DNA of 56,249 nt. Source: Halohasta salina (GTDB lineage Archaea; Halobacteriota; Halobacteria; Halobacteriales; Haloferacaceae). Position numbers and translations under genes: made by a program. Positions within the stretch are counted from its first letter, which is position 1; every line of letters starts with the position of its first letter. A model generated the notes under the pieces. It was not told the DNA's origin. It saw only the letters and a list, made by a program, of their open reading frames with translations, and did not search any database. Below, piece after piece: positions 45,749 through 53,834 of this stretch. Location of the stretch: positions 1 to 56,249 of the forward strand of contig NZ_JAMZIE010000010.1 of assembly GCF_024178165.1 (NCBI RefSeq). Reading direction: 5' to 3'.

Positions 45749-46783
45749 ATGGAAGTGTCACCATCGAAATTCAACGAACCAGAGGTGATAGGTGAGAGCG
45801 TCCAAGGGCCAGGACATAAAACAAATAATATCGAATGCCAAGATAACTGGTCTGCAAAAGCCGGAGAAAATTATGTTGTAGCCGCTGTCGGAGATGGTCT
45901 TGGGACTGCATCACGGTCTGCTGAAGGATCACAACTCGCAACAAAAATAGCGGTCAAAAAATTAACACAGTGGTTGCAATCGGACGAGGTAGATGTGGAA
46001 AATGTCTCGCAGTCGGAAGCCAAAGATGCATTTCAGAGTGCAATCATCCACGCTCGAAAGCGTATTGAGACCGTTGCCGCCGAGTTCGATAATGACTTGA
46101 ACCAATACCACACCACCTTATCGGTAGTCTGTAATACCCCTAACTGGTATGCAGCGATTGCGATTGGTGATAGTGGAGTTGTCGGTATTACTGTAGACGA
46201 TACATATCGACGTTTAGTAGATCGCGAAGACTCTAGCAGCTCAAGTGCAACAGTTCCACTAACTGGATCGCCAACCTTAGTGAAAGAGAAAAATCGTTTT
46301 GATTTCGATCAGACCGGGATGCAAACAGTCGTCTTATTCAGTGATGGATTAGATCGCTTCGCCTGGAGTCTCGAAAACAAATCTGAGCCCCGTCAAGAGT
46401 TCTTCGGACGATTACAAGATTTCATAACCCACATTGACTCGTTGTCAAGCGAGAAAGCTAAATCAGACTTCCGCGAGTTCGTTGACAGTGATGAGTTCCA
46501 TAATTACTCTAGCGATGATAAGACGCTTGTCGTAGCTCACCTACCACAGGCAACGTCTAGAACTACGAGTTCACCGTCGGGAAGAAAAAAATTCTCGGAT
46601 AGAGAGTTCAAAAATGCCGTTGAGTCAGCTCAACAACCATCAATAACTGAGGTCGGAGAGATTGTAGGCTGTTCCCACACTACTGCAGCGGATCGTCTCC
46701 GCCAATTAAAACAGGACGGGGTGCTTTCGAGCCGTGAAGCAGGAAATGAAATCCTTTGGAAAGTCGATCAGTCTGGAGAATAA
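45749..46783 (+). CDS. PP2C-like phosphatase fused to a winged helix
   Basis: The 344-residue protein has a PP2C core (QDNWSAKAGENYVVAAVGDGLG, AAIAIGDSGVVGI, VVLFSDGLDRFAW, SSDDKTLVVAHL) with the metal-binding Asp residues in DGLG and SDGLD. Residues about 275-344 form an additional winged helix (SITEVGEIVGCSHTTAADRLRQLKQDGVLSSREAG). A phosphatase tied directly to a DNA-binding domain may regulate the operon in response to phosphorylation. It begins 11 bp after the vWA stop. Confidence 0.85.
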   Translation: MEVSPSKFNEPEVIGESVQGPGHKTNNIECQDNWSAKAGENYVVAAVGDGLGTASRSAEGSQLATKIAVKKLTQWLQSDEVDVENVSQSEAKDAFQSAIIHARKRIETVAAEFDNDLNQYHTTLSVVCNTPNWYAAIAIGDSGVVGITVDDTYRRLVDREDSSSSSATVPLTGSPTLVKEKNRFDFDQTGMQTVVLFSDGLDRFAWSLENKSEPRQEFFGRLQDFITHIDSLSSEKAKSDFREFVDSDEFHNYSSDDKTLVVAHLPQATSRTTSSPSGRKKFSDREFKNAVESAQQPSITEVGEIVGCSHTTAADRLRQLKQDGVLSSREAGNEILWKVDQSGE

Positions 46784-46857
46784 GGAGCTATGGCCTCTAT
46801 GCTACTTTTCATGATTAGCGAACAGTTTACACTTGAGTGTGTGGTTGAAAATAATAA

Positions 46858-49086
46858 ATGACTGTCTCGCAAAAGAATCTCACAAAAGTCGCTCAACAGA
46901 TAATTGAAAAATACAACGTCAGTAAGTATACGTCTGTTGAGCAAATTCGCGAGATGCTAGATCAACTGATCAACGAGTACCAAGTACCTCCGGAGGAGGC
47001 GAAAAAATCCGTCATTAGAAAATTAAAGGATAGTGGCATGACTGAGGACACAAACTCTTCTGTGAGCGATAGTAACGGGCAGTCAGTTCCCGATAGTTCA
47101 GATTTCGAAAAGGAGTCAGTGACTACTGGTGAGGGAAGAGCACTCACAATCGGGAGCGAACTCGGGGGAGGTAAAGAAGGGACGGTCTATGCCGTACAGA
47201 GCGAAAGCGACCTGGCGGTGAAGGTGTTCAAACAAGACCGAATTGAGAATAGCCGGATGAAAAAGAAGATCGAAGTGATGCTGAATAATAGGCCCGTAGA
47301 CAAGCGTCGAATTGGCCAAAACGATCTGATATTTGCTTGGCCAGTTGACACAGTATATTACGACGACATATTTATAGGTTATTTGATGCCGCGTGTAGAG
47401 ACTGATAATCGCAGTAATATACGTACCTACATCAGAAAACAATTATCTGCGTCTGGTGATCTCAAGCGAAGAATAAAACTCTCTTACAATCTCGCATCAG
47501 CAGTATATTTTGTTCATAGATGTGGGTATGCAGTGGGTGATTTCAATTATGAAAATATTTTTGTCAGTGATGATAAAGATCGAGTCACGTTGATAGATTG
47601 TGACTCGTATTCGATTGCAGACGGAAATCAGAGTCAGTTCCACGGGTCGACAATGTATGAAGAGACTGTCCCGCCCGAAAAACGTGAAACGAGTTCTATG
47701 CAAGGAGCTCAGATGGCAGACTCGTTCAATCTGGCAGTCTGGTTGTTCCGAATTCTCCACCCCACAGAGCATGCATATTTGAATCCATTCCAGGCCAAGG
47801 GAAGTCTTGCAACATCTGGCAAATTGGTCGAGATGATGCGCGAAAATCCATTTCCCTACTGGAATCCTAAAGCAGACTTGATTGAGCCGACGAGCGGGCA
47901 ATCGACATATACCTCCCTTCCGATCGGATTGCGTGTCCTTTTTGAATCGGCTTTCCTCGGAGGTAAGTACCATCCGTATAAACGGCCCTCGCCTGGTGTA
48001 TGGCGGGATGTTCTTATAAACTACTATCGCTGGAATGACAAGAGTGGTCTGGAGAAAGGATCCCGAAAAAGAATTGATCAAGACGAGTTATCCACAAATT
48101 ATACACAGTGTGGCCCAAGCATTGACTTCTCACAGGTCAACAAACTCGGCTGTAACGAATCTTTCGACGAACCATATGAGTCAGCAGAGATTGTCGGGAA
48201 AATAAAATCAGTAACTCCATTGCATGAATTCAACCGTGATGAGGCTAATGAGGAAAATGACCGGGAGCAAACTGGGTTCGTGTCAAATGTTGTATTGGAA
48301 AATGCAACCGGTCGAAGACGTCTAACTTTCTGGGATAAGCAGGCAGTCGTTGCAGCAAGGTCATTACATCCGGGATTGGTGATCCATGCTACAGGTGAGA
48401 TACGGCCTGAAGATTACATAGACGAATTTGACCAACAATTGTATGTCGATGAGTTTAGCGCAATGCCTACCTTCGATAACTGTCCATCGATAGAAGAATT
48501 ATCCGTTGGTGATGATTCGATACATGCCCGTGGTCAGATCGTTGGTATGCGATCGATCAAGCGATTCGACAACAACGGATCAAGCAATGCAGTCTTGAAT
48601 TTAGTAATAGCAGACGGATCTGGTCATGCCCACGTCACTTTGTGGGGTAAGATGGCCGAGCGGTTGAAATTCGTCCCATCTGGGTTAACGCTCGAAATAA
48701 TCGATGGGTATGTGAAACAAAAAGATGGTCAGACCACTATCGAGATCTCCGAAGACTGTATCCCTCCGGTGGTGTCTGATCTAAGATTGGATAATACACT
48801 CAAACCAACCCCGATTTGTACAATCGAAGACGGTGACGTTGTCGACGTTGGAGGTGTAATAACAGATGTCCAGCAGATCAATGAGTATAGTGGGAATAAA
48901 AAACGCGAACTCAAAATCCAAGATGAGACTGATTCAATCACTGTCAACATATGGGGTGATGAACTCGCCACAGAAGAATATAATAAGGGCGACAAAATCT
49001 TGGTAACCGGTGTAGAGGGTAATTCGGATTACGGAGATACAAAATTAAATACGCAAGTTAGCTCTGTGGTAGTGTTTTCAGAGTAG
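46858..49086 (+). CDS. TerY-P-type protein kinase fused to OB-folds
   Basis: The 742-residue protein has a helical N-terminus and then a kinase domain (about 95-390): GGGKEGTVY loop (about 101-109), AVKVFK (Lys near 122), catalytic GDFNYENIF (about 228) and LIDCDSY in place of DFG (about 247-253). The last motif is typical of kinases in TerY-P triads. Three RPA-like OB-folds follow (about 443-545, 552-650 and 658-742; VNIWGDEL and VTLWGKMAERL strands). This suggests single-stranded DNA or RNA sensing. The stop codon lies in the terminal repeat of the following IS66 element, so the native C-terminus may be cut. Confidence 0.85.
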   Translation: MTVSQKNLTKVAQQIIEKYNVSKYTSVEQIREMLDQLINEYQVPPEEAKKSVIRKLKDSGMTEDTNSSVSDSNGQSVPDSSDFEKESVTTGEGRALTIGSELGGGKEGTVYAVQSESDLAVKVFKQDRIENSRMKKKIEVMLNNRPVDKRRIGQNDLIFAWPVDTVYYDDIFIGYLMPRVETDNRSNIRTYIRKQLSASGDLKRRIKLSYNLASAVYFVHRCGYAVGDFNYENIFVSDDKDRVTLIDCDSYSIADGNQSQFHGSTMYEETVPPEKRETSSMQGAQMADSFNLAVWLFRILHPTEHAYLNPFQAKGSLATSGKLVEMMRENPFPYWNPKADLIEPTSGQSTYTSLPIGLRVLFESAFLGGKYHPYKRPSPGVWRDVLINYYRWNDKSGLEKGSRKRIDQDELSTNYTQCGPSIDFSQVNKLGCNESFDEPYESAEIVGKIKSVTPLHEFNRDEANEENDREQTGFVSNVVLENATGRRRLTFWDKQAVVAARSLHPGLVIHATGEIRPEDYIDEFDQQLYVDEFSAMPTFDNCPSIEELSVGDDSIHARGQIVGMRSIKRFDNNGSSNAVLNLVIADGSGHAHVTLWGKMAERLKFVPSGLTLEIIDGYVKQKDGQTTIEISEDCIPPVVSDLRLDNTLKPTPICTIEDGDVVDVGGVITDVQQINEYSGNKKRELKIQDETDSITVNIWGDELATEEYNKGDKILVTGVEGNSDYGDTKLNTQVSSVVVFSE

Positions 49087-50661
49087 TTGGATAGCAAGAC
49101 CAAGATACACCGCTCAGTGATGCCTCTCGTCCTTACCGAAGTTCTCTCCCACCCAGAATTGACTGGAGCTGTTCTGGTGGATCGAGGCCTCGCCGTTTCC
49201 ACGTCGCCAACATCGTTGTTATTGTCTCGTGAATCTGGACCCCTTCTACCGAACGGAGGGTCCGAAACATCTTCCGAAGGACTACTTGCTCGCGCAGAGC
49301 CCGCTCTGCGCGATTATTCGTCGAGTCAACGTCTGGCTCAGTCACGAACGTAAGCCAGTGACCCAACCCGTTGCTGATCTTCTTGATCAGCTTCTGAACC
49401 TCTCGAACCTCGTAATCTTCCCTAATTAGGCCCTCTAAGTGCAAGGACGCTTCCGCCCGCTTCTGCTCGCGGGCGGAAGCGGACGGCTCTCCTTCGACGA
49501 ACGCCGTTAGATCGTCGTGGAGTGCGTGTAACTCTTCAGATATTCGCTCTGCTTCCTCGTACCGTTCAGCGACGTACTCAGCCTCCCGTAACAGGTGCGC
49601 CCAGCACCGCTGAAGTCTCGTGTGATAACTCGAATACGCTGACCAGCCGTCACAACTGAGCGTCGAGTCCTCGGCGAATTCCTCGCCGAGGACGTCTTCT
49701 AAGACCTGACTTCCACGGCTCTCATCAACCCAGAACAGCACTTCCTCATCAGTGACAAACGTCCACGCCCAGTGTTGTTCTCCATCAACCGGAAAGCCTG
49801 TTTTATCACAGTAGACGACCTCACTCTCCTGAATCTTGTCTTTGACATCCTCGTAAGCGGGTCGCAACCGGTCTGCGACCCGCTTGGTCAAGTTGTAGAT
49901 CGTCCGGTGAGAGATCGGAAGGTCGAGCTCCCAGTCAAACAGCTCGGCCTGTTTCCGGTTTGGCAGTCGTTGATGGAACCGACCGAGAGCGGTTTGGGCC
50001 ATGATGTTTGGCCCAAACCGCCCCTTTTCGGGACAGTCAGGATGCTCAGCAACAACCTCGTTTCCACAGGAACAGTGGTGTTTGCCGAGTTTGTACTCGG
50101 TAACAGTGGTTGGAACGGGAAGCGGTACGTCGATAATAGTCCGTGAAACGTAGCTATCAGGGCTAGAAAGGATTTGCTCACAGTCTGGACAGAATCCCTG
50201 ATCGACGAGGATCGTCTCTTCTGGTTCAGGTGCTGTTCGAGTTGTTCCCTCGTGACCTTCGCTGCGTCCAGGCGATGAGTCGCTGGCGGCGTCAGAGTCG
50301 CCGCCAGCGTCGTCTTCATTAGGTTCTTCGTCTTCGTCCTCGGTTTGGCCGTCATCGCCTGGTGAGTTAGCTGCACCACCCTGTCTACTGGGTGGTGTGT
50401 TTGGATTTTCGTACTGCTTGAGGCGAGCCTCAAGCTGTTCGATCTCTTGTTGTTGTGCGGTAATCTGGCGTCGCAGAAGCCGGTTCTCAAGCTTTTTGAC
50501 TACGAGCTGCTGACGAAGTAGAGAACTGTCATCGGTGCGGATCACAGAATCTGTCGATTCCGTTGATCCGCGACTCCCTAGCGACACAGTAGTTCAGCAC
50601 TGGTGAACGATCTATGAGACTGCTACGAAATCGTCTCGGCATGGAACTGCTATCCAACTAC
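49083..50661 (-). mobile_element. IS66-family insertion sequence
   Basis: Perfect 14-bp inverted repeats GTAGTTGGATAGCA (49083-49096) and its complement (50648-50661) bound a 1579-bp element with one transposase. No 8-bp target duplication is evident in the flanks (TTTTCAGA and GAGATTTC). The left repeat supplies the stop codon of the OB-fold kinase. Confidence 0.85.
49133..50587 (-). CDS. IS66-family transposase (TnpC-like)
   Basis: The 484-residue protein has a leucine-zipper start (LVVKKLENRLLRRQITAQQQEIEQLEARL, in parts) and an acidic linker. A zinc-binding region CPDCEQIL/HHCSCGNE and the IS66 core follow: YCDKTGFPVDGEQHWAWTFVTD (first Asp), LSCDGWSAY (second Asp), CWAHLLREAEY, and STNNRAERALREQVVLRK (Glu). 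It appears intact, so the element may be active. The accessory orfs tnpA/tnpB of bacterial IS66 are absent, as usual for haloarchaeal members. Confidence 0.9.
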   Translation of the reverse strand: MSLGSRGSTESTDSVIRTDDSSLLRQQLVVKKLENRLLRRQITAQQQEIEQLEARLKQYENPNTPPSRQGGAANSPGDDGQTEDEDEEPNEDDAGGDSDAASDSSPGRSEGHEGTTRTAPEPEETILVDQGFCPDCEQILSSPDSYVSRTIIDVPLPVPTTVTEYKLGKHHCSCGNEVVAEHPDCPEKGRFGPNIMAQTALGRFHQRLPNRKQAELFDWELDLPISHRTIYNLTKRVADRLRPAYEDVKDKIQESEVVYCDKTGFPVDGEQHWAWTFVTDEEVLFWVDESRGSQVLEDVLGEEFAEDSTLSCDGWSAYSSYHTRLQRCWAHLLREAEYVAERYEEAERISEELHALHDDLTAFVEGEPSASAREQKRAEASLHLEGLIREDYEVREVQKLIKKISNGLGHWLTFVTEPDVDSTNNRAERALREQVVLRKMFRTLRSVEGVQIHETITTMLATWKRRGLDPPEQLQSILGGRELR

Positions 50662-50880
50662 GAGATTTCCAAACAATTGATAGAAGATGTGTATCGGATG
50701 ATAACGAGATATCTCCACCCTGCGGGAGGAGTGTCAGTTATCCCAGCATGTTAAATTTGGATTATATAATTCACACCACCACTTGCAGAGCGAATCAAGT
50801 TCCAACCGAAGACAGTCGAAAATATACGGCTCAAACACACTATAATAAATAATTTTAACTCGGTTGGATACAAACAAAAT

Positions 50881-51333
50881 ATGGCTGACGAATTAAACAA
50901 GCAAGACGATTCCGTTGATACGCCAAGTACGGACGACGCTTTTGAACTCGCTAAAGGCGATCCCAATCTAGATATCGAGCTGCCAGAGGAGAGTCTATTC
51001 ACCCTTGACAACTATCTGGAGATGTACAACGTCGCGTCAACTAAGCCAGGATTCACTATCTTAACCTTGCTACAAACTGAAGAACACCTCAGTACCAGTG
51101 AGCTCTCACAAGCCCTTGATCGTGAGAGCAATAAGTTGCATTACCACCTTAGAAAACTCAAAGATACAGCACTGATACGAAATCGGCGTGATCCCAACAC
51201 GGGAACGGAAGATGAATATTCATACTATATGTTGACCGACATCGGCCACACTGTCCTTACTCATGGTATCAAAACGGGAGTTGAAAAGTTGGCTGCTGAA
51301 GAGCATGAAATACAAGAACAGTATTCCAAATAA
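50881..51333 (+). CDS. Winged-helix transcriptional regulator
   Basis: The 150-residue protein has an acidic, disordered N-terminus of about 55 residues. A winged helix (GFTILTLLQTEEHLSTSELSQALDRESNKLHYHLRKL, then RNRRDPNTGTEDEYSYYMLT as the wing) and a C-terminal helix follow. It resembles ArsR/MarR-type regulators of haloarchaea. A TATA-like TAATAAATAATTTTAA (about 50842-50857) lies upstream. It precedes the archaellin gene by 230 bp and may regulate it; that is inference. The 50662-50880 gap otherwise holds nothing clear. Confidence 0.75.
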   Translation: MADELNKQDDSVDTPSTDDAFELAKGDPNLDIELPEESLFTLDNYLEMYNVASTKPGFTILTLLQTEEHLSTSELSQALDRESNKLHYHLRKLKDTALIRNRRDPNTGTEDEYSYYMLTDIGHTVLTHGIKTGVEKLAAEEHEIQEQYSK

Positions 51334-51564
51334 ATAAGCCAGATTGGCACCCTCTAAGAGGATAAATTGCTATACTTAGAGAGGCTGTTCATCAATCGAA
51401 ATCAAATCCATTAGATTAGTGTTATATTTTAATTATTTTCAATAACCAATACATACATGATGTCTCTCTGTATCATCTCTGAGAATCAAAAACTTAGTTT
51501 TAATTAACGATGGGTGACAACAATATACAACGGCTGTAGATTAATTTCATAAAAACACGTAACT

Positions 51565-52155
51565 ATGTTCGAAACACATACTCGGGGTCAGGTTGGTATT
51601 GGAACACTCATTGTGTTCATTGCGATGGTCCTTGTGGCGGCGATTGCAGCAGGTGTACTGATTGATACTGCTGGACTCCTCCAGACACAGGCCGAAGCCA
51701 CCGGTGAGGAGAGCCAACAACAAGTTACCGACCGACTTCAAATCCAAAGTGCAACCGGTAATGTTACAGAAGAGTTCGGTGAGCCAGTAGTTGATAAAAT
51801 GAATGTGACTGTTACAAGAGCTCCAGGTGCAGGCGAGATAAACCTTAGAAATGTAACTTACGAATTTGTTACGGACGATACAGTTGAAACAGGTCGACTC
51901 GTTGTCGATGATAGTGGCGTCTACCCTATTACGAGTGAGACACAAGATCTCACAATCACTAGCCGATCAGATCGATACAGGATTGAATTCTATATCAACG
52001 TTAGTACAAACGATGACGAATTTAATGTTTTTGACAGTGGGTTTAACGGTGGAGACTCGGTAACACTGACACTCACGACGGCATCAGGTGCGTCGACGGT
52101 TGAGGAACTACGAGTTCCGGACTCTCTCGTCGAGCGATCGGCGGTATCGCTGTAA
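51565..52155 (+). CDS. Archaellin (archaeal flagellin)
   Basis: The 196-residue protein has the archaellin N-terminus: a short leader, the FlaK/PibD cleavage region THTRGQVGIGTLIVF, and the hydrophobic helix IVFIAMVLVAAIAAGVL. A beta-rich outer domain with N-X-S/T sequons follows (NVTEEF, NVTVTR, NVTYEF). No other archaellum genes are in the window, so it is a lone or accessory archaellin that must rely on machinery elsewhere. The AT-rich region upstream (51334-51564) contains promoter-like sequence but no gene. Confidence 0.92.
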   Translation: MFETHTRGQVGIGTLIVFIAMVLVAAIAAGVLIDTAGLLQTQAEATGEESQQQVTDRLQIQSATGNVTEEFGEPVVDKMNVTVTRAPGAGEINLRNVTYEFVTDDTVETGRLVVDDSGVYPITSETQDLTITSRSDRYRIEFYINVSTNDDEFNVFDSGFNGGDSVTLTLTTASGASTVEELRVPDSLVERSAVSL

Positions 52156-52528
52156 GACCACCCAAGAATTCTTTTTATCAATCAAATTGTCATTTAGTGA
52201 TATAATAAAATCAGCCACCTCATTCAAATAATGGCTTGATTAATCTACAATTTGCGATACGTGCGGTCGCAGTCTTGCAGACACGCCTCATCTGAGTCGA
52301 CAAGACAGCCTATCAACTTCCGTGTAGATCTTAACCTACAACGCTGGAATCTTCACACCTTCTGTTGGTTAAGTGGTCTCGGCGGTGTTGGAAGTGAGAG
52401 AGACGATTGAGAAGAGAATGGTTCTCCGTAGCTGCTACCTGCCCCCGGCATCCAAGAGATAGTAGCCCAGAATAATCTAATCGCCCGCTTAAGTGGCTGG
52501 GAGAAGTATCCCATACCAACCTTCAGAA
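52156..52528. other. Gap without a convincing gene
   Basis: A T-rich stretch follows the archaellin stop (TTCTTTTTATCAAT, about 52168-52181) and may terminate transcription. A minus-strand open frame at 52353-52550 (65 codons) has a hydrophobic middle but overlaps the next gene's start and has no clear promoter. I do not call it a gene. Confidence 0.4.
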
Positions 52529-52786
52529 ATGCCACCAGAAGGCCACCCATCGCTCCCAGGATGGATCGAAAATACGTACTTCCCTCTTGAGCGGTATCTC
52601 TGCAACCAGTCGGATCAAGACTCCGTTACACATCAACAGGCTACTGACCTCATCGCTGAGGCCAATCCAGGTCTTAAAGATGCCGATATCGACCACGCCC
52701 TAAGTTATCTACTTGACCACGGCTGGCTCTACGAAGTCGACGGGCAGCTGTTCGTCACTGAATTTCACGAGTCAGAATCGGAGTAA
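52529..52786 (+). CDS. Small conserved-looking haloarchaeal protein, winged-helix-like
   Basis: I chose the start MPPEGHPSLPGW at 52529; 52493 is less likely. The 85-residue product has helix patterns of a short winged-helix domain (THQQATDLIAEANPGLKDADIDHALSYLLDHGWLYEVDGQLFVT, in parts) and an acidic end. It has a Cys in YLCNQSD but no metal site. I recognise no named family. It may be a small regulator. Confidence 0.6.
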   Translation: MPPEGHPSLPGWIENTYFPLERYLCNQSDQDSVTHQQATDLIAEANPGLKDADIDHALSYLLDHGWLYEVDGQLFVTEFHESESE

Positions 52787-52934
52787 CCGAACCAGGTGGC
52801 ATAGGGTATAGAAGGTCCTGTTCGAATACGGAGCGCTGTGTCTCCTAGGAAGATTACTGCTCGATGTTCTAATTTGAAGCCGCGGAGTCGGCTCTACCGA
52901 GATGTTCCATCACGTGTCCAAACGCAACTGTCTC

Positions 52935-53312
52935 TCAGACCGTTTCGATTTGAATCCGAACCCACTGTCCTTTCTCGGTCTCGGGGACGATTACAACGAA
53001 TCCACGCTCTACACGAGCGAGACCATCCCCTTGATCTCCTAACTCCGAGATCTCGACAATCCGAGTTTCGCCTGTGCTTACGGGTGGCCGATTGGCCTTC
53101 GATTGCTGATCGTCGGTCTCGCTCGATTCAGAGGGATCTGGCTGTGACTGTGAAGGCTTCTCAGAGGTCCTGAGGATTGCAACTCGGTAATCTTCTGCAG
53201 GGTCAACGTAGCCGATATCAACTTCCTGTTTGGGGATTTCAAGAACGTACGATTGGTCATGGTCTTCGATTTCAGCAGTAAACAGACAGGTGAGTTCTTC
53301 AGAGATATCCAT
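52935..53312 (-). CDS. TRAM-domain protein
   Basis: The C-terminal half of this 125-residue protein (about 76-125) is a TRAM domain: PPVSTGETRIVEISELGDQGDG, LARVERGFVVIVPETEKGQWV. TRAM is an RNA-binding beta barrel found in tRNA-modifying enzymes and in small archaeal RNA chaperones. The N-terminal half (CLFTAEIEDHDQSYVLEIP) is a short beta domain of unknown role, followed by a Ser/Pro-rich linker. It may act as an RNA chaperone. Confidence 0.8.
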   Translation of the reverse strand: MDISEELTCLFTAEIEDHDQSYVLEIPKQEVDIGYVDPAEDYRVAILRTSEKPSQSQPDPSESSETDDQQSKANRPPVSTGETRIVEISELGDQGDGLARVERGFVVIVPETEKGQWVRIQIETV

Positions 53313-53378
53313 TGAGAGTTCGTAGGAACCACTGCGATAACGAGGAACTTGAGACTGTCGAGAAGATCAATCCCCAAC

Positions 53379-53528
53379 TCAACTCACGACATATTCAGCT
53401 ACCGACTGCTGTTCACACATAGGACAGACTGTTGTTCCCGGCTCCACCGTCGATCCACATCTCCGACACTCAGCGTAGGTCTGATCTCCGCGACCTCCAA
53501 ACAAAGTGTTGAGCTGTGGTAACCTCAT
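53379..53528 (-). CDS. Small zinc-ribbon (rubrerythrin-like) protein, 49 aa
   Basis: A 49-codon frame starts at 53528 (MRLPQLNTLFGG) and ends at 53379. It has two CxxC knuckles, CRRCGS and CPMCEQ, 11 residues apart. That is the pattern of haloarchaeal rubrerythrin-like zinc-ribbon miniproteins. It is transcribed in the same direction as the TRAM gene, 66 bp upstream of it. It is short but the motif is convincing. Confidence 0.75.
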   Translation of the reverse strand: MRLPQLNTLFGGRGDQTYAECRRCGSTVEPGTTVCPMCEQQSVAEYVVS

Positions 53529-53834
53529 ATCTCTCTATGAAACAACCACACATCATAAAGGTTCATGACTGTTCGCGCTACTGTCATCCGTTACGTAGTC
53601 CAAGCACTAGGTGAATCACGAAAGATACACCGCAAAATCCGTGAGACCTACACAATCTCAGTGTAGGTCACGGCCCTATCGGTAGGTGGGTCCCCGCTGA
53701 CGCTCCGGCCCTCCAAAGCGGAGCGCAACTGGAGATATTCACTCCAACAATAATAATGTTTGGCAACATTACACAAGAAGACAACAGGATACAGCCAGCA
53801 CTAGCGTTTTGCCCCCCGAAGCTAACGTATTCAT
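53529..53834. other. Gap with a stem-loop
   Basis: CCTACAC (53647-53653) pairs with GTGTAGG (53661-53667) around a 7-nt loop. A GC-rich patch (53680-53730) follows that resembles IS remnant sequence. No gene is seen. A TATA-like sequence near 53826 (CGTATTCATATG) precedes the next gene. Confidence 0.45.

Noticed and set aside
52353-52550. A 65-codon minus-strand frame with a hydrophobic stretch
   Set aside because: It overlaps the start of the better-supported plus-strand gene at 52529 and has no visible promoter or motif.
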